In this document: one piece after another, positions 46,776 to 59,243 of the stretch
Position numbering within the stretch: the first letter of the stretch is position 1
Layout of the letters: each line of letters opens with the position of its first letter
Notes under the pieces: model-generated
Databases searched by the model: none
What the model was told of the DNA's origin: nothing
What the model saw: only the letters and a program-made list of their open reading frames with translations
Assembly (NCBI GenBank): GCA_963930655.1
Contig: OZ005604.1
Span: 10,984,001 to 11,048,000 of the forward strand
Length of the DNA stretch: 64,000 nt
Source of the DNA: Myrica gale
Taxonomy: Eukaryota; Streptophyta; Magnoliopsida; Fagales; Myricaceae
Reading direction: 5' to 3'
Program-made: the position numbers and the translations under genes

Positions 46776-46924
46776 ATGCAAAATGAATGCATTCGATAAT
46801 TTGTCAAAGAATAAGCATGATTTTAATAGGAAACAAATAGAGAGCAACTTAACACACATATTAGAACATGTCCAAAGCAATCAACAACATAATCAACATG
46901 ACAAATCAAGCACAAATCACCAAT

Positions 46925-47467
46925 TTAATCCAAAAGTAATCTCATTCCAATTAGATATCTGAAAAGTCTTTTGACCACGAGTAAATGAGATTTTGTAAGA
47001 CAAGATTGGAAATTAGCACACATGCATATACAAAACATTTTATTAGGTATACTCACAGTGAGGTAAAGAAAAGATCCAATCATACCTCGATACCTTATGT
47101 GTTCAACGTCTTTACCTTTTTCATCATTTTCCTTTTCCATGCTTGAGATGCTTGCTTCAAGCCATATAGTGCTTTTGTGAGCTCGAACACATAGTGTGGT
47201 AGCTTTTCATCTACAAGTCTAGGATCTTGTTCTACACACTTTCTCAGAAAGGTAATCATTAAGAAATGCACATTTCACAACCAATTGAAATCATTTGAAA
47301 TCATTCAAACATGCAAAGGCAAGCAACATGTGAAAAGATTCTAATCTAGCCACAGGAGCAAAGGTTTCATCAAAATCAATTTCCTCTTCAAGATTGTAAC
47401 CTTGGGCTACAATTCTTGCCTTGTTCCTTACCACTTCCCCAGATACATCCATGTTATTTTGAAAATC
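46925..47467 (-). pseudogene. A2 reverse transcriptase remnants
   Basis: From 47467 down: IVAQGYNLEEE-like and [15 protein letters not shown] traces, ELTKALYGLKQAS (about 47185), then a deletion that removes the YVDD catalytic region, and EKGKDVEHIRYRGMIGSFLYLT to LFRYLIG (46950). RNase H is missing. Non-functional. Confidence 0.8.
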
Positions 47468-48617
47468 TCATTTAGTACCAATAACTGGATGATCTTGGAG
47501 TCTAGAACTAGATGTCATACCATATTTTTCTAAAACTTGTTTTACTTCATCATCCATGGCACGAATCCAACTGTTATCAACTTTTGCCTCAGAAATATGC
47601 TTTGACTCAATTTGAGAAAGTAAGGCAAAATTACTAGCTAGATTATAGGAAGAGTGAGTTCTTAAACATTTCTCAACATTACCAATGACTTGATCAATAT
47701 GATGATTTCTGACAAACTTCCAAGCCTTTGGTAGATTGTTGTTGATTTGAGGCGTTTCTTTCTCAAGATCTACAATATCATTGTCATCTCTTCTCATAGA
47801 AACGTTAGATTCATTAAATACCACATGAAAAGATTCTTCAACAACTAGGGTATGTTTATTGAAAACATGATAGATTTTACTAGAAGTTGAATAGCCAAGA
47901 GGGATACCTTTCATCTGCATTTGCCTCGAACTTACCCAAATTATTCTTCCTGTTGATAGGTGGCACAAAACATTTGCATTCCAAAACATGAAAGTAACTA
48001 ATGTTGGGTTTTCTATCATGTCATAGCTCATATGAAGTTTCCTTAAGAGAGGTCTAATCATGCAAAGGTTCATAATATGACAACTTGTACTAATGGCATC
48101 AGCCCATAAGTAATCAAGCAAGTTGTTTTCACATAGCAACACTTTAACCATTTTTTCAACAGTCTTATTCTTCCTCTTGTTAAGAAGTTCTAGAAGCTTA
48201 AAAGTTATGAATAATACCAATTTCACAACAAAACTTTTCTAAGGATGAATTTTCAAAATTCTTTTCCATAATCACTCCTCATGCTTGAAATAGAAAACTT
48301 TTTTCATTTTGAATTCTCTTGCTAAGTTTTTCAAAAGCATGAAAAGCCTCATCTTTATGAGCTCGGAATAGAACACATGAGAATCTATTGAAATCATCAA
48401 TAAGAAGTACATTCTCAAAAAAAATGATTAGGAGACATACCAATGCTATCAACACGAGTATCTTTCCTTTGTAATTATTACCAAAAGTAACCGAACCCTT
48501 TCCCTTTAGACAAAGAGAGTTAAACCAACTCTTGTCTCCGGTCATGTGCTTGGACCATTCACATTGGACTTCAAGCACATCTGCAAAATCAATCAACTCT
48601 TGGTTTTTGGTACCCAA
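47468..48617 (-). pseudogene. A2 protease/integrase remnants
   Basis: 48617-48279 carries a degraded protease region (WSKHMTGDKSWFNSL), GSVTFGNN, and then a deletion leads to the integrase piece FSCVLFRAHKDEAFHAFEKL. 48226-47468 carries NKTVEKMVKVLLCENNLLDY, the integrase C-terminal part, GYSTSSKIYHVFNKHTLVVEE, NNLPKAWKF and PVIGTK. The GAG-pre-integrase zinc site and the first integrase Asp are deleted. Confidence 0.82.
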
Positions 48618-50102
48618 ATCTTTTTGGGTCCTTTGGTGTTAGAAATAAATTCATTCACCTTGTCTTTTTTAATCCACACAAATTTGATGCCATGAGTGGA
48701 TTTCTTTCTAGTTGGAAAAGTGTGTGAAATGTGTCCATTCTTTCCACAAAAGTTGCACAAAGTAAATAATAGAGATGATTTTGTGATCATGTAAGAATAA
48801 GATTTTTTATCATTGAAGGAATCATATCAAATGTCACTTTTGTTGAAGCAACATCTTTGAGAACTAAGAAGAATATCAAGGTTTTTTTTTTCCTTGAGTA
48901 AATCTTGCAAGATCTTGAGTGAGAGAGTCAACTTTCCTTTTTAAATCACAATTTACAGATTTGAAATTAATTGACTCTTCTTGCAATAATTTCTCATTTC
49001 CTTTTGTGACTCTTGCAAGATTATCTTCAAGAGAAACAACTTGATATTTCAAGGTATCATTTTCTTGTCCAAGAGTTTCGAGGTTCTTTTTAAGACAACA
49101 ATACATTGAAAATATTCTTTTCAACTCAACATGTTGTTCATCAAAAGCATCTTGTAATTCTTCAAAAGTATAAGAGTCACATGAAGAGTTTTGTACCTCA
49201 TCTTCGTTATTCTTTGCCATGAAGCAAAGGTTGGCAACTTCTTCATCGCTCTCACTATCACTTTCATCGGATTCTTCCCATGCAGCCAAGAATGCTTTCT
49301 TTTCGTCTTTGAAATCCTTGGACTTCTTGTGGAAGAACTTATTGAACTTTTAGTGAATAAAGTCATTTCCTCATCATCCTCAGAGAATTCATCCTCACTA
49401 GAGTATGTGGCCTTTAGGGCTACACCTCTTTTTCCTTTGCCTTCATCTTCGTCTCCCTTAACTTGATTCATCTCATGGGTCATGAGAGATCCTATGAGCT
49501 CGTCCAGGGAGAGCTTTGTCAAGTCCTTAGCTTCTTGAATTGCAGTGACCTTGGGTTCCCAAGCTTTAGGAAGACACCTGAGAATCTTTCTTACCATTTC
49601 ATCTTTAGTGTACTCTTTACCAAGAGATTTAAGCCCATTTATGATATCAGTAAAACGAGTAAACATAGAAGAGATAGATTCATCAGATCTCATATTAAAA
49701 AGCTCATAGCTATGAACAAGCATACTAATCTTTTTTTCTTTAACTTGATTTGTACATTCGTGAGTTACTTGAAGTTTGTCCCAAATTTTTTTCGCGGTAT
49801 CACAACCAGAAACACATTTAAATTCATTTAAAACAAGTGCACAATACAAAATATTCATAGCTTTGGAATTTAAGGACATAAGTTTTAAATCAGCATCATC
49901 CCATTCATTTCATCTTTCAACGCATCTTCCTTGTCTCTAGGATGTTTATGAAAATTTGAGATAATTCTCCACAATTCATAGTCCACGGCTTGGATGTAAA
50001 TCTTCATCCTAACCTTCCAATAATTGTAACAAGTTCCATTGAACAAGGGAGGTCTATTTGTGGACTGACCATCAGATAAGGAGGTATTAATAAGGATGTC
50101 AT
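48618..50102 (-). pseudogene. A2 gag
   Basis: Near-full-length but broken gag. The ATG at 50102 is followed by a one-base deletion relative to A1, after which TSLSDGQSTNRP and FNGTCYNYWKVRMKIYIQ read in another frame. Next come CDTAKKIWDKLQVTHE, MRSDESISSMFTRF, LPKAWEPKVTAIQEAKDL and GSLMTHEMNQ (49879-49463), a region with the first zinc knuckle deleted, the coiled-coil FEELQDAFDEQHVELKRIF, and the second knuckle CNFCGKNGHISHTF (last Cys changed to Phe). It shows the intact sequence at the point where C5 entered A1. Confidence 0.87.
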
Positions 50103-50123
50103 AGATAGAGATATTAAACCTCA

Positions 50124-50135
50124 GCTCTGATACCA
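50124..50135 (-). other. A2 primer binding site (initiator tRNA-Met)
   Basis: TGGTATCAGAGC on the minus strand, two bases inside the 5' LTR end (TTTCA at 50142-50138). Confidence 0.93.
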
Positions 50136-50137
50136 AT

Positions 50138-51966
50138 TGAAAGTCTAAATAACAACCCAAGAGGGGGGTGAATTGGGTTTAACAAAAACTTATCACTTTT
50201 TCGCTAAACAAGCAGATCTGAAAACTACCCCTCTTTAACAAATAATAATGTTGAACTAAATGTGTCTAATGCTATGCCAAATATAAGCAAGTAATGATAA
50301 AGCATAAATCTCCATAAGTATGAATAAGTACTAAAATGTAAGAGAGATAGAGATAGAGAGATGACACCGTAGTTTTTAGGTGGTTCGGCACTACGTCCAC
50401 CCCCAAGGCTATTGACTTCCTTGGGCTTCCTCCACTATTCTCCAAATAGCGAATACACCTTAGCTTCCCGGGTGCTAAGGAACCTTTACAAAGTGTTTTA
50501 CGAGCTTACACTTCAACTCTCTCTCACAAATCCTCACAACCCAGAGGCTTTCTTCTACTCTCACAAGTAGGACCAAGTGTTTTCCCAACACTCGAATGTT
50601 TTACAAAGGATGGTTACAATGAAGGCTCTCTAAGCCGAATGAGCAAATGAGGCACACAAATATGGAATGGCTCTCTAAGCCAAATATGCAATTGTAAATC
50701 TCACAACATGTGAAATGACTCTCTATGCTAAATTATCAAATGGAAAGCCCAATAGAGTGCAGGAAGATAAGATTATTAAAGGAACTCTAGAGTTTGGAAG
50801 ATATGAGCACAAGCCTTTTTGGTAGATGTGGTTTTCCCTCTTCTTCAAAGCACTTTCTCTCTCTAGAAGCTAGGGCAAAGAGAACTTGCAAGTGTGTTGT
50901 CCCTTCTTCAAGAAATCTCTCACTCTTTGGAGGCTAGGTCGTCAATGATGAGCAAATAGAGGAAGATTGAACAATGGGAGCTTTGATCTTGGAAGAATCA
51001 GCATGTAATTTCTTTGGATCTAGCTTTCTCTCTCTTTGGAAGGATAGATGTTGAAAGATGATGCAACTCTCTCTTCTTCAAGAAATTTCTCTTCCTTTGA
51101 AGGCTGGCTTGTCAATGATAAGCAAGAGGAGAAGATTTGACAATGAGAGCTCCGGACTTGAAGAAATCAACAAATGGATTCTTTGGATCTTGGCTTTTTC
51201 TCTCTCTAGATATTGCGATGTTGATCGAGCTCCTGTCTTCTCTCTAAATCTCGTTCTCTTTATAACCCTAGGTCTTCAACGATCATCAAGTGTAGCAATA
51301 ATACCGTTGGAGGAGTTTAAAAGACATTTGAATCATTAAAGGAGAGCTGGTGTCGTTTCGAGGAAAACTGAAATTTCGCACAATGTGTCGACACATTGAT
51401 TGTATGTCCTGACACATTGAACTTGGAAATGAAATGAAACCTCTCTGGTGTTAGTTCAATGTGTTGACATTATGGTCAAATGTGTCGACACTTTCAACAC
51501 TTAGTCAAAAAATCATGTTGAATGTCATGAAATGAAAACTCTCAGGTGTTAGTTTAATGTGTCGACACTATGGTCCAATGTGTCGACACTTTCAACACTT
51601 AGTTAAAAAATCATTTTGAATTGCTTTAAATGTAAACTCTTAGGTGTTAGTGCAATGTGTCGACACCATCACTCAATGTGTCGACACTTATAAGTGATGG
51701 AGAGTTTTTCAGCAACTTCAAAGTATTCAATCCATTCCAAAACTTATTTAAACACCTACAATATGAAAAATTGATCTTATCAACTTATGTAAAGGTTTTC
51801 AAGTGCACTTAGAATTATTTTAATGAGTGAAACCTCAATACTTTTTAAAATACAAATTGGAAATTATGGATTGACAATGTAAAATCTAAAAGTCTTTGAA
51901 ACTTAGAATATTTTGTTATCATCAAAATCATTTATAGATTGTTTCTAAAATAACCTTGGGCTAACA
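50138..51966 (-). repeat. A2 5' LTR
   Basis: 1829 bp, TGTTAGCCCAAGGTTA (51966) to TATTTAGACTTTCA (50138). It contains the CCCCCCTCTTGGGTTG block at its 3' end. GTGTCGACAC palindromes in ~97-bp units lie at about 51384-51690 (e.g. ATGTGTCGACACT at 51560 and 51580). Two related ~230-bp segments (about 50830-51060 and 51060-51200) suggest an old internal duplication like that in A0. Confidence 0.9.
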
Positions 51967-52339
51967 GTTACCTTTTTGGATCTTTTTGTTTTGTACTATT
52001 TGATTACGAGGCGCCAAATGAATCTTGGCCACCTCTTGGTGTATCACATGAAGGCAGCATATGAGAAGAAAAGGCAAGGATTGCCTTATGGGATGCTGTT
52101 CACTCATATTTTTTATTTGTATGATGTTGAGACAAATGGAGAAGAAAGAGAGATGCCTAAAGTCTCAAGGGAATATAACCATAAAACTTTAAGACTCATA
52201 GGCTTTGTACGAAATGATGATGATGAGTGGGTGAAGAAGGTAGTGGCAACTCCTTCTCAAGATGTTCAACAAGAAGAAGAAGCTGAATAGGAAGATCCAA
52301 AGGAAGTGGGAGCAGTGGCTGAGGAAAGATCAGATGGAG
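51967..52339 (+). pseudogene. Copia X env-like ORF, central part
   Basis: Forward frame TFLDLFVLYYLITRR, MNLGHLLVYHMKAAYEKKRQ, GLPYGMLFTHIFYLYDV, then GFVRNDDDEWVKKVVATPSQ and a stop after QQEEEAE. It matches the A1 env-like frame closely and keeps the stretch where A1 is frameshifted. Left end cut at the A2 LTR, right end split by solo LTR B2. Confidence 0.82.
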
Positions 52340-53618
52340 TGTGAGTCCTAGTTTCAGGATTAAGGCAACCCAAGAGGGGGTGAATTGGTTTTCTAAATTT
52401 TTCAATATTAACTCCTCAAAACCGTGTTTGCAAAGTAAATACTAATTTAGCACAAGTATAATGATATAACAAGTATGTAAGTGCTAAATGTAAAGAGTAG
52501 GGATAGAGAAAACAAACACGTGATTTTTTAGGTGGTTCGACAAACCCGCCTACATCCACCCCTCAAGCTCCTTCACCGAGCCTTGAGGTTTTCCACTATC
52601 TTCCAATAGCTTTTACACACTAGCTTCCAGGTGCTAGTGAACCGTACAAGTGTTTTCCCGGGATCAACACTCAAACCCTCTCAAGTGGTTTTTCGGGCTC
52701 ACCACTTACAACCTAACCAAGCTTGAGATATACCCTCTCTAAGCTTCTTCTTTAGTGAACAACCTCACTAAAGAAAACACCTCTATTGGATAGGTAGATG
52801 GAAGAACAAAAACTCTCTTGATAGAGTAGATATGAAAATGGAAGGCTCTATCTCTTGATTCACACAAAAACAAGGATATGAAAGTGTGTTTTGTGTTAGT
52901 GCTATGAGAAATATAGAGTAGGAAGGTTTAGAATATTTCTCAAGTAGTAGAAATGACATGTGGTCGTTGGGTTATCATTTTAGACGAAATGAAGGTGTAT
53001 TTATAGCTCACATATGAAAACTAGCCGTTTATAGCCGTTGGGAGTTTTTGCTAAAATGAGCCGGTCGACCGCTTCAAGTTACCGTTACCCAACGGTCATA
53101 TTGTCAGAAGCTTCAATGGCTCTTTTGTCAAAACCAACCGGTCGATCGCTACATGAGGTGGTCGAAGTACTGGTCGATCGCTTGAACAACCGGTCGACCT
53201 CCTCAACTTAAGCATGTTCCGGTTCTTTTAAAAACAAGGTTTTTGACCAATTTTAAACACCTAATTTTGAAGACATAATTCCCATAAGTATATGAAGGTT
53301 TGGAGGTTTGATTGGGATGTTTTGAAACCTATAAAAACATTTTAATCTTTCAAGCAAAACTTAAAATGGTTTATGCATGTTTTGAAAGATATGCAAGTGC
53401 GTGATTCAAATCCTTGTCAAATGTGAAATAAAGAGTTACATGGATTATACCCTAAGTTCTTGAATCTTCACTTTAAGTTCATTGCATCTTCTTGTTCCTT
53501 TTTCTTCAAGGTTTGACTCTTTTCGTCAAGTTGTCTTTGTCTTTGAAGATGTCCATTTTGTAAACTCGATCCATTTATTGAAAATCATCAAAATCTCGAT
53601 TGTGCACAAAAGCCAACA
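52340..53618 (-). mobile_element. Sirevirus family B solo LTR (B2)
   Basis: 1279 bp; minus-strand TGTTGGCTTTTGTGCAC (53618) to AACTAGGACTCACA (52340). Flanks TGGAG (52335-52339) and TGTAG (53619-53623), a 5-bp duplication with one difference. It separates two parts of one env-like frame. CCGGTCGACC palindromes at about 53060-53205. Very similar to B1. Confidence 0.88.
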
Positions 53619-53826
53619 TGTAGATGTTCCAGTTACCGTCTCTCCACGTACTTCACATACCCAAGCTGCAGGCCGTTCATTATCTTTGAGGTGGTCACAT
53701 GAGACTAGGTTTGCCCTTCTGGAAGCTTCAGTTTCAGATCTCAAGGATCAGGTGCTTTTAGTACATTGTGACATGTGGGCTGGGTTTGATGAGATCAAAT
53801 CCCTTTTGGTAGTCTCTCACCACTGA
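53619..53826 (+). pseudogene. Copia X env-like ORF, C-terminal part
   Basis: DVPVTVSPRTSHTQ...FALLEASVSDLKDQ and DMWAGFDEIKSLL, homologous to YASLDASFGDIKEEQ and DMKTGFDDIKQLF of A1. Stop at 53824-53826. The further coiled-coil part seen in A1 is decayed. Confidence 0.75.
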
Positions 53827-54674
53827 TATGGAGATCATCACTCATCACTACAATAACATGATCATTCTTTCCAGACAAACTTTGTGGGACTGGAGACAGT
53901 CTTTTCATTATGAAGATGGTTGAGCTGACAACGACTCAGGATCAAATGACTGAATTTTACTCAGACGTGTGACATCTTCATCAACAAGGATAGAGATCTT
54001 TGATCCAATGTTGAGAATTGGGTCAGATGGTTCAGTCACTCATGGACAACTTTCCTCCGCTGATATCGCATTAACCCTGGTCCTTGCCCTACACTGTTAT
54101 CTTTACCCTATTTTACCCTACCCTAACCCTCCCTCTCTTTTTGATGAAGCCAAAGGGAGAGAAATATATGGACTATTGTCGTACTCTTTGAGTTTGAGAG
54201 AAAGTATTCATTTCATTTTCATATATCATTGTAGTTGTTTGACTTGATTGATATATGATTATATTGTTATGCATATGTTTGTTATTATTCTTTCTATCCT
54301 TACTTAACTCTGAATGCAAATTGTATCTTATTTGATATCATATTATCTCGAATTTGCAAAGCCTCGTCATTGACAACCAGGTAGTACTCCTAAACTCTAA
54401 ACTCTTGATTATCGAAGAATATTGAAGTGTTTGTGACCTGGGATGATATTGTGGAGTTTGTGAAGTTTGGAGGATAATATACAAGTGTTTCTACCAGGTT
54501 TAAATTTTTTGGAAACTTCTAAATACAAGGGAGACTCTTGAAATTTTTTCTAAAAATATAAAGTACTTTGCAACAAACTGTTTTAAAAACCTCCACTTGT
54601 TCTCAGGGGGAGTTTTTTGTTTTCAATGCAAAGATCATTAAAAAGGATTTTGTCATCAACAAAAAGGGAGAGAT
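53827..54674 (+). other. Copia X 3' non-coding region with polypurine tract
   Basis: Decayed end of the env-like region, then CTCAGGGGGAG near 54602 and the polypurine tract AAAAAGGGAGAGAT at 54661-54674 directly before the 3' LTR. A short degenerate telomere-like stretch (ACCCTACCCTAACCCTCCC) lies near 54115. No intact ORF. Confidence 0.7.
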
Positions 54675-55728
54675 TGTTAGCCTAAGGTTGCTCAATGAGC
54701 TATCAAACTCGATTTTGATGATAACAAATAATGAAATAGCTTTGGAGTATTTTTAGGATACGTGGTTATCAATCTACTAATCTATCGAGAGTACTCAATT
54801 GTATTTAAATCTCTCTCTAGCTCGTTATGCCGTATATTCGATTTAACACCATGACATGCACCTAAACTATCATATTTTTCATTGTATGAGTTTTGTGTTG
54901 ACACATGGTGAAGGAAGTATCAACACATGCCACAGGTACCAGCAAGTCAGTTCCTGACTTGAAGATGATGTCGACACATAGGCATCTATGTGTCCACACA
55001 TGTTGCATGAACCCTGTTTTTAAAATGATGACTCAATACAAATATCAAGAAGTTGTGGCACTTAGGGCATCTTTCCAACATTCTAAAAAAGCTTTTGGGA
55101 CCCCCAAGATTGAAGACCTATAAAGACAACATTCTGGAGAGAGAAAATGCATCTTTTGCATCTCCTACATCATCAATCTTGACCTAGTCTCTAAAGAGAG
55201 AGAAAAACACAAAAGAACAAACTACACGTTTCCTAAGAGATATGTTACTTTCTTGCTGCCATCACTATCAGAACTTGTCTTGTAGCCACTTTTAGAGCTA
55301 TTTTTATCATTCCTATGTTTACCTTTGAAAAAGATTGACGTGTGGAATACACTTGGGCCTACTTGTGAGGATAGAAGAAATCTCATAGGCTTTAAGATTT
55401 GTGGTTCGAGTTAAAGAGTAAGCTCGAGAAAACTATTATAATGTTTCTTATCACCGGGAAGCTAAGTTGTGAACACTATTGAATTATAGTGGAGATGTCC
55501 AAGGAAGGCAATAGCCTTGGGGTGGACGTAAGCAAGTCTTGGCTGAACCACCTAAAAATCGTAGTGTTATCTCTCTTCCCTTACTTTATTACTTTATTGC
55601 TATAATTTATTGTTCTTCATTTTATATAGCATTAAGTGTTTTTCAGATCTGTGTTTTCATCGAAAAAAATCAAATTTTTTGTTAAACCTAATTTACCCCC
55701 CTCCGGGTTGTATTTTAGACTCACAACA
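54675..55728 (+). repeat. Copia X 3' LTR
   Basis: 1054 bp, TGTTAGCCTAAGGTTGCTC to TAGACTCACAACA. Layout as in A LTRs: GATGTCGACACAT palindrome near 54967, ACTTGTGAGGATAGAAGAAAT segment, and a CCCCCCTCCGGGTTG block before the end. It is the right edge of the nested cluster; the duplication candidate GTACG at 55729 has no partner because the 5' end is lost. Confidence 0.85.
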
Positions 55729-58700
55729 GTACGTTCGAACATGCTATGGCCGTCCGGATAGCATATAGATGTTTACAACCATCGTCCTCTTAAACATGTT
55801 TCAACCCTGCAACCATTTTCTGAGCATCTGGATGTTGTTTAACAACAACAGAACGCCATTTTCAGTTAGAAAATAGCCTCATTTTAATATGCTAGAATGA
55901 TGTCATTTTAAGACATTCCATCCGAACGTTAATATCATTTTTCCTAAAAATTAAACCAAATTTAATGCATCAATTTATTAGACCACCCAATTTCATTCAT
56001 TTAATTCATCCAATTCGTGCCGCATTTTGCCTACGTAAATCATATTTAGTCACACATTTTTTTAAGTGACATCTATGTTGGACATATGTTTTCGAAACGA
56101 ATTATTTGAAATAATTATGAGATAATTATTTCTTTTATTGTCATATGAATTTAATACTTATTAGATATATTATGTTGTAACATAAGATATTACACAGTTA
56201 TATTGTTAAGTGACACTGTACAAAAGTCATGCCAAAAATTAATGAATCAAAAAGCTAGAAGTATGATTTTCTGGTTCCTTGTTCAATTGATAAATACACA
56301 TTTCAGAAAGAGATAAATACACTTTGCAATCTAAAATGATAAAAGTTTTAATATCTTGCCTTCAAAACTATTATTTTTGTCACATTACAGCAACCAATTA
56401 TTTATTTCACACTGTGTACCTTCTATTAAAAAATTCATTAATTTTGAAAAAAATTGATTAGTTGGCCACTGAAATTCTGATTTTATCAATTTAAAAATAT
56501 CACCCATAAAAAAATTATGGGATAAAATTGTCATTCGAGGAGTTAGATAGTAACTTACTATTCAAATTATTCAGGGAATTTTAATGAATAGTGTAAAGTG
56601 TTGAAATCCTTAATTATTGGATGTAATTTAATAAAAATAATAATTTTAGATAGAAAATTGCAAAGATATTTATAATTAGAGATTGCAAAGATATTTATAA
56701 TAAAAACCGAAGCCCGATACACGTTAGAGATTTGTTTATTCTGTACGCTGGTTTGAAGAGTGGTGCTGCCTATTTCGAAGTCACGATCACATGGGTGGGG
56801 GGACAAGGTGTGGGAATATGTCAAATGCTACAATTTTCCACTTTCCAAGCCTCGAGTATGCTTTTGTTAAACCGTCGACGTCTTTTCGGGGAGTCAAAAA
56901 TGCTACAATCCCAATAGCTGGCCTAAACCAACCCCACACCAGACGTCCTGCCTCCAACTTTAATATGAATATAATAATGTTATGGCGGTAATGACTCCCC
57001 TCTTTTTCCTCGTTTTGTGCATTTTGTGTTCCTAATGCCTGCTCTTTCTTCCTTTATTTTGGTAGAAGAGATTTAGGGTCTTCTGTTCAACATTCCAGGG
57101 GACTAACGGCGAACATTCCCCCAATTGTTTACGAGGTTCTATTCACACGTACCCGATCTCTGTTTTCATATTCTGAGTAAACTAGTTGTATGAATCCTCT
57201 CCGTTTCTGCCGTGTTTGGGAACAGAATTGGATTCCAGTTTCGTGTTTGGGATGGGTCGAGATTGAGTTTTAATTTTATTAACCGAACTAAATAATGATT
57301 GGGTCCACTAGCAGAGCTAAGGAAAACTGTTTTCTCCCTTCTTCGAGTCTTTTTATCTCATTCTCTCTCTTCTTTTAGAGAGCATAAGAGAAACTACATC
57401 TTAAAATAAAACTTATTTACTTTTCGCTAAGGCAAGTTAGAAAGCATAGGTAAAGTTACTGACTAAGATTACGAGGCGAAGCACACATGAACTCGGTATC
57501 CAAATAGTAAAAAGAAGCTGAATCTCAATTGGAAACTGAATCATAAACTTAGACAGCATGCAAATGATATTACTCTAAAAAATCGGTGCTATAGAAAATA
57601 TATATATATATAAAAATCAGTGAGAGGATGCAACCTGAGTCGGTCTATTATTCTAATAAGCTCAATGAGGGTAAGTATAGGATTTGATCGAACCAGAATG
57701 GTTTTGGTATTCATTGGAATTAAATATTTAGTTTCGATTCCATTTCGGTATTGTGCTTGAATGGAATAAGAATCTCCGAAATTATAACCAAAAATTTCGG
57801 TTTCATTATGTGGGATTTTTTTTTATATATTTTTTTGAGCCCTAATAAGCTTATTAGGTATTTTGGGTCAGAAATTTGTACAAAATTTTTTGTTATACAT
57901 CTTAAATTAACAATAAATAACATGTAAAATAAATATTCATCTAAAATAAAATTACAACATTCAAAAATTATGGGCATCAAAAAATGTTGTGAGTCCTATT
58001 TTAAAATTATAATATTTTAAACTCAATTTAAAATATAATAAACATTCACCTAAAATTTTAAGTAAAATTATAAAGTTTTGATTAATATTTTTTAAAAATT
58101 AATTAAAACAACCGGAACTAGAAATTTTTCCAATTTCATTAGAATTTTTTTTATTTTAAAAAATAATAATAAAAAAACCTTTTGATTCCAATTTCGATAT
58201 GTGTTGGAATTAGAACAGTAATAGCAACCCAAAATTCCGATTCCGATTTTTCTCACCCTTTTAGCCAAAGCTGAACCGTGTGCTAAAGCTGGTGTGCACT
58301 CCTGCCACCAATACGAAATCAACCAATCATGTTTCCTGTGTGCGGGGACCACTTTGAATATGAAGAAAAAACAAGAAACGAAAACTTATTGCAGTAAAAT
58401 TATCCTATTGTTTTATTTCTCTCACTCAGTTGCGTTCCAAGTCAACGGTCATCTGTCCAAGTCCAACCAAAACATGTCGGAAAGGAAAGGCGCGGACATT
58501 TACCCACGTTATGCCACGCGTTGCAATTACGGGCAAATGGAAAAGTTAGGGACACATAATTGGACCATAGAATTAAAACGCATATAAGCTTCTGTCTGCC
58601 ACTTATCCGAGCAGCTCGTGGATTTTCAAAGAAATTCTTTTGAAAGGATTTTCTTATTTTCAAACTTTAATTAATTTCCCATGTCGTTGGTATTTCGTGC

Positions 58701-58760
58701 CTCTCTTCTTGGTCCTGGTCGAATGGTTGATTTCGTGTCCCCTCAATTTTTTGGGCATCA
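55729..58760. other. AT-rich intergenic region, no gene seen
   Basis: About 3 kb between copia X and the small DNA elements. It has no ORF with recognisable domains. It includes a short duplicated ATTGCAAAGATATTTATAAT (about 56658 and 56683) and (AT)n at about 57597. 57715-58250 has loosely inverted GGAATTGGAATC-like ends that could be an old MITE. Nothing further can be supported. Confidence 0.5.
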
Positions 58761-58769
58761 ACATTTCGA

Positions 58770-59086
58770 GTATATTATAAAAAATTATATTATAATATTT
58801 TTTATATCAAATAATTCTTTATTATTATAATATTCACTCAAATCTTCTCTCTTCTCACTTTTTCACCAATCTTACAAAATATCTTCATTTTTTCACCAAC
58901 CCCAATACCCAAATTTTCACCACCCAAAATTTCCACAAACAAACACACTTGTTTTAGGAAATTTTGGGGTTGTGGAAATTTTGGATGTTAGGGTTTGTCA
59001 AAAAGTATAGGAATTTTATGTAATAGTGAAGAGAGAAGATTTAATTAAATATTATAATATTATTTTATAATTTAATGAAGAGAGAG
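58770..59086. repeat. Imperfect inverted-repeat (MITE-like) sequence
   Basis: Left and right halves are loosely complementary: AAATCTTCTCTCTTCTCAC near 58840 pairs with GAAGAGAGAAGATTTAATT near 59030, and CCAAAATTTCCACAA near 58924 with TTGTGGAAATTTTGG near 58970. Very AT-rich. Probably a decayed hairpin MITE; its right end was hit by the Pack-MULE. Boundaries uncertain. Confidence 0.45.
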
Positions 59087-59095
59087 ATTATTTTA

Positions 59096-59243
59096 GGGAA
59101 AATTCACTTTGCACCCCCAAAATTTGGGGTCATTTCTAAGTTGCATCCACTTTTATTGATTTCGTTTAATTTGTATCTCAAACTACCACTTTCAGTAAAT
59201 TTCCACCCTCTAGCGCAAATTATCATTACTTCTCACGGCAAAC
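59096..59243 (+). repeat. Left terminal inverted repeat of Pack-MULE
   Basis: Aligns over its length to the complement of 60836-60984, e.g. AATTTGGGGTCATTTCTAA and TTTTATTGATTTCGTT. Similarity fades after CTCACGGCAAA. Confidence 0.88.

Larger units (their letters stand above)
33250..51966 (-). mobile_element. Decayed Sirevirus family A element A2
   Basis: Minus-strand order: 5' LTR (51966-50138), primer site, gag, protease/integrase, deleted RT, spacer with palindromes, env-like, then a 3' LTR remnant at 33250-33661 plus 38290-38599. The 3' LTR remnant matches the 5' LTR closely. It contains family C copies C6, C7 and C8. It lacks the RT catalytic motif and most of RNase H. The terminal duplication cannot be verified because the 3' LTR is cut at the junction with copia X (about 33249). 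Confidence 0.82.
4104..55728 (+). mobile_element. Copia X: old forward Sirevirus that hosts most of the window
   Basis: Forward-strand Ty1/copia pieces follow in genetic order: gag zinc knuckles (4104-4997), protease motif (7443-7520), integrase/RT junction (17312-17792), RT with YIDD (31178-31521), RT end and RNase H (32812-33249), env-like (51967-52339, 53619-53826), polypurine tract and 3' LTR (54675-55728). Joining across the TSD-flanked insertions restores colinear homology, so these are parts of one element. The 5' LTR and N-terminal gag are missing, and the junctions at about 33249 and 51967 imply that part of RNase H and of env-like was lost around element A2. All frames are broken. 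Confidence 0.8.

Noticed and set aside
53526..53744. Minus-strand ORF overlapping the env-like C-terminal part of copia X
   Set aside because: Shadow of the forward env-like frame; no homology to the other elements.
54100..54140. Interstitial telomere repeat
   Set aside because: Only one or two degenerate CCCTAA units; too short and lies in copia X 3' non-coding DNA.
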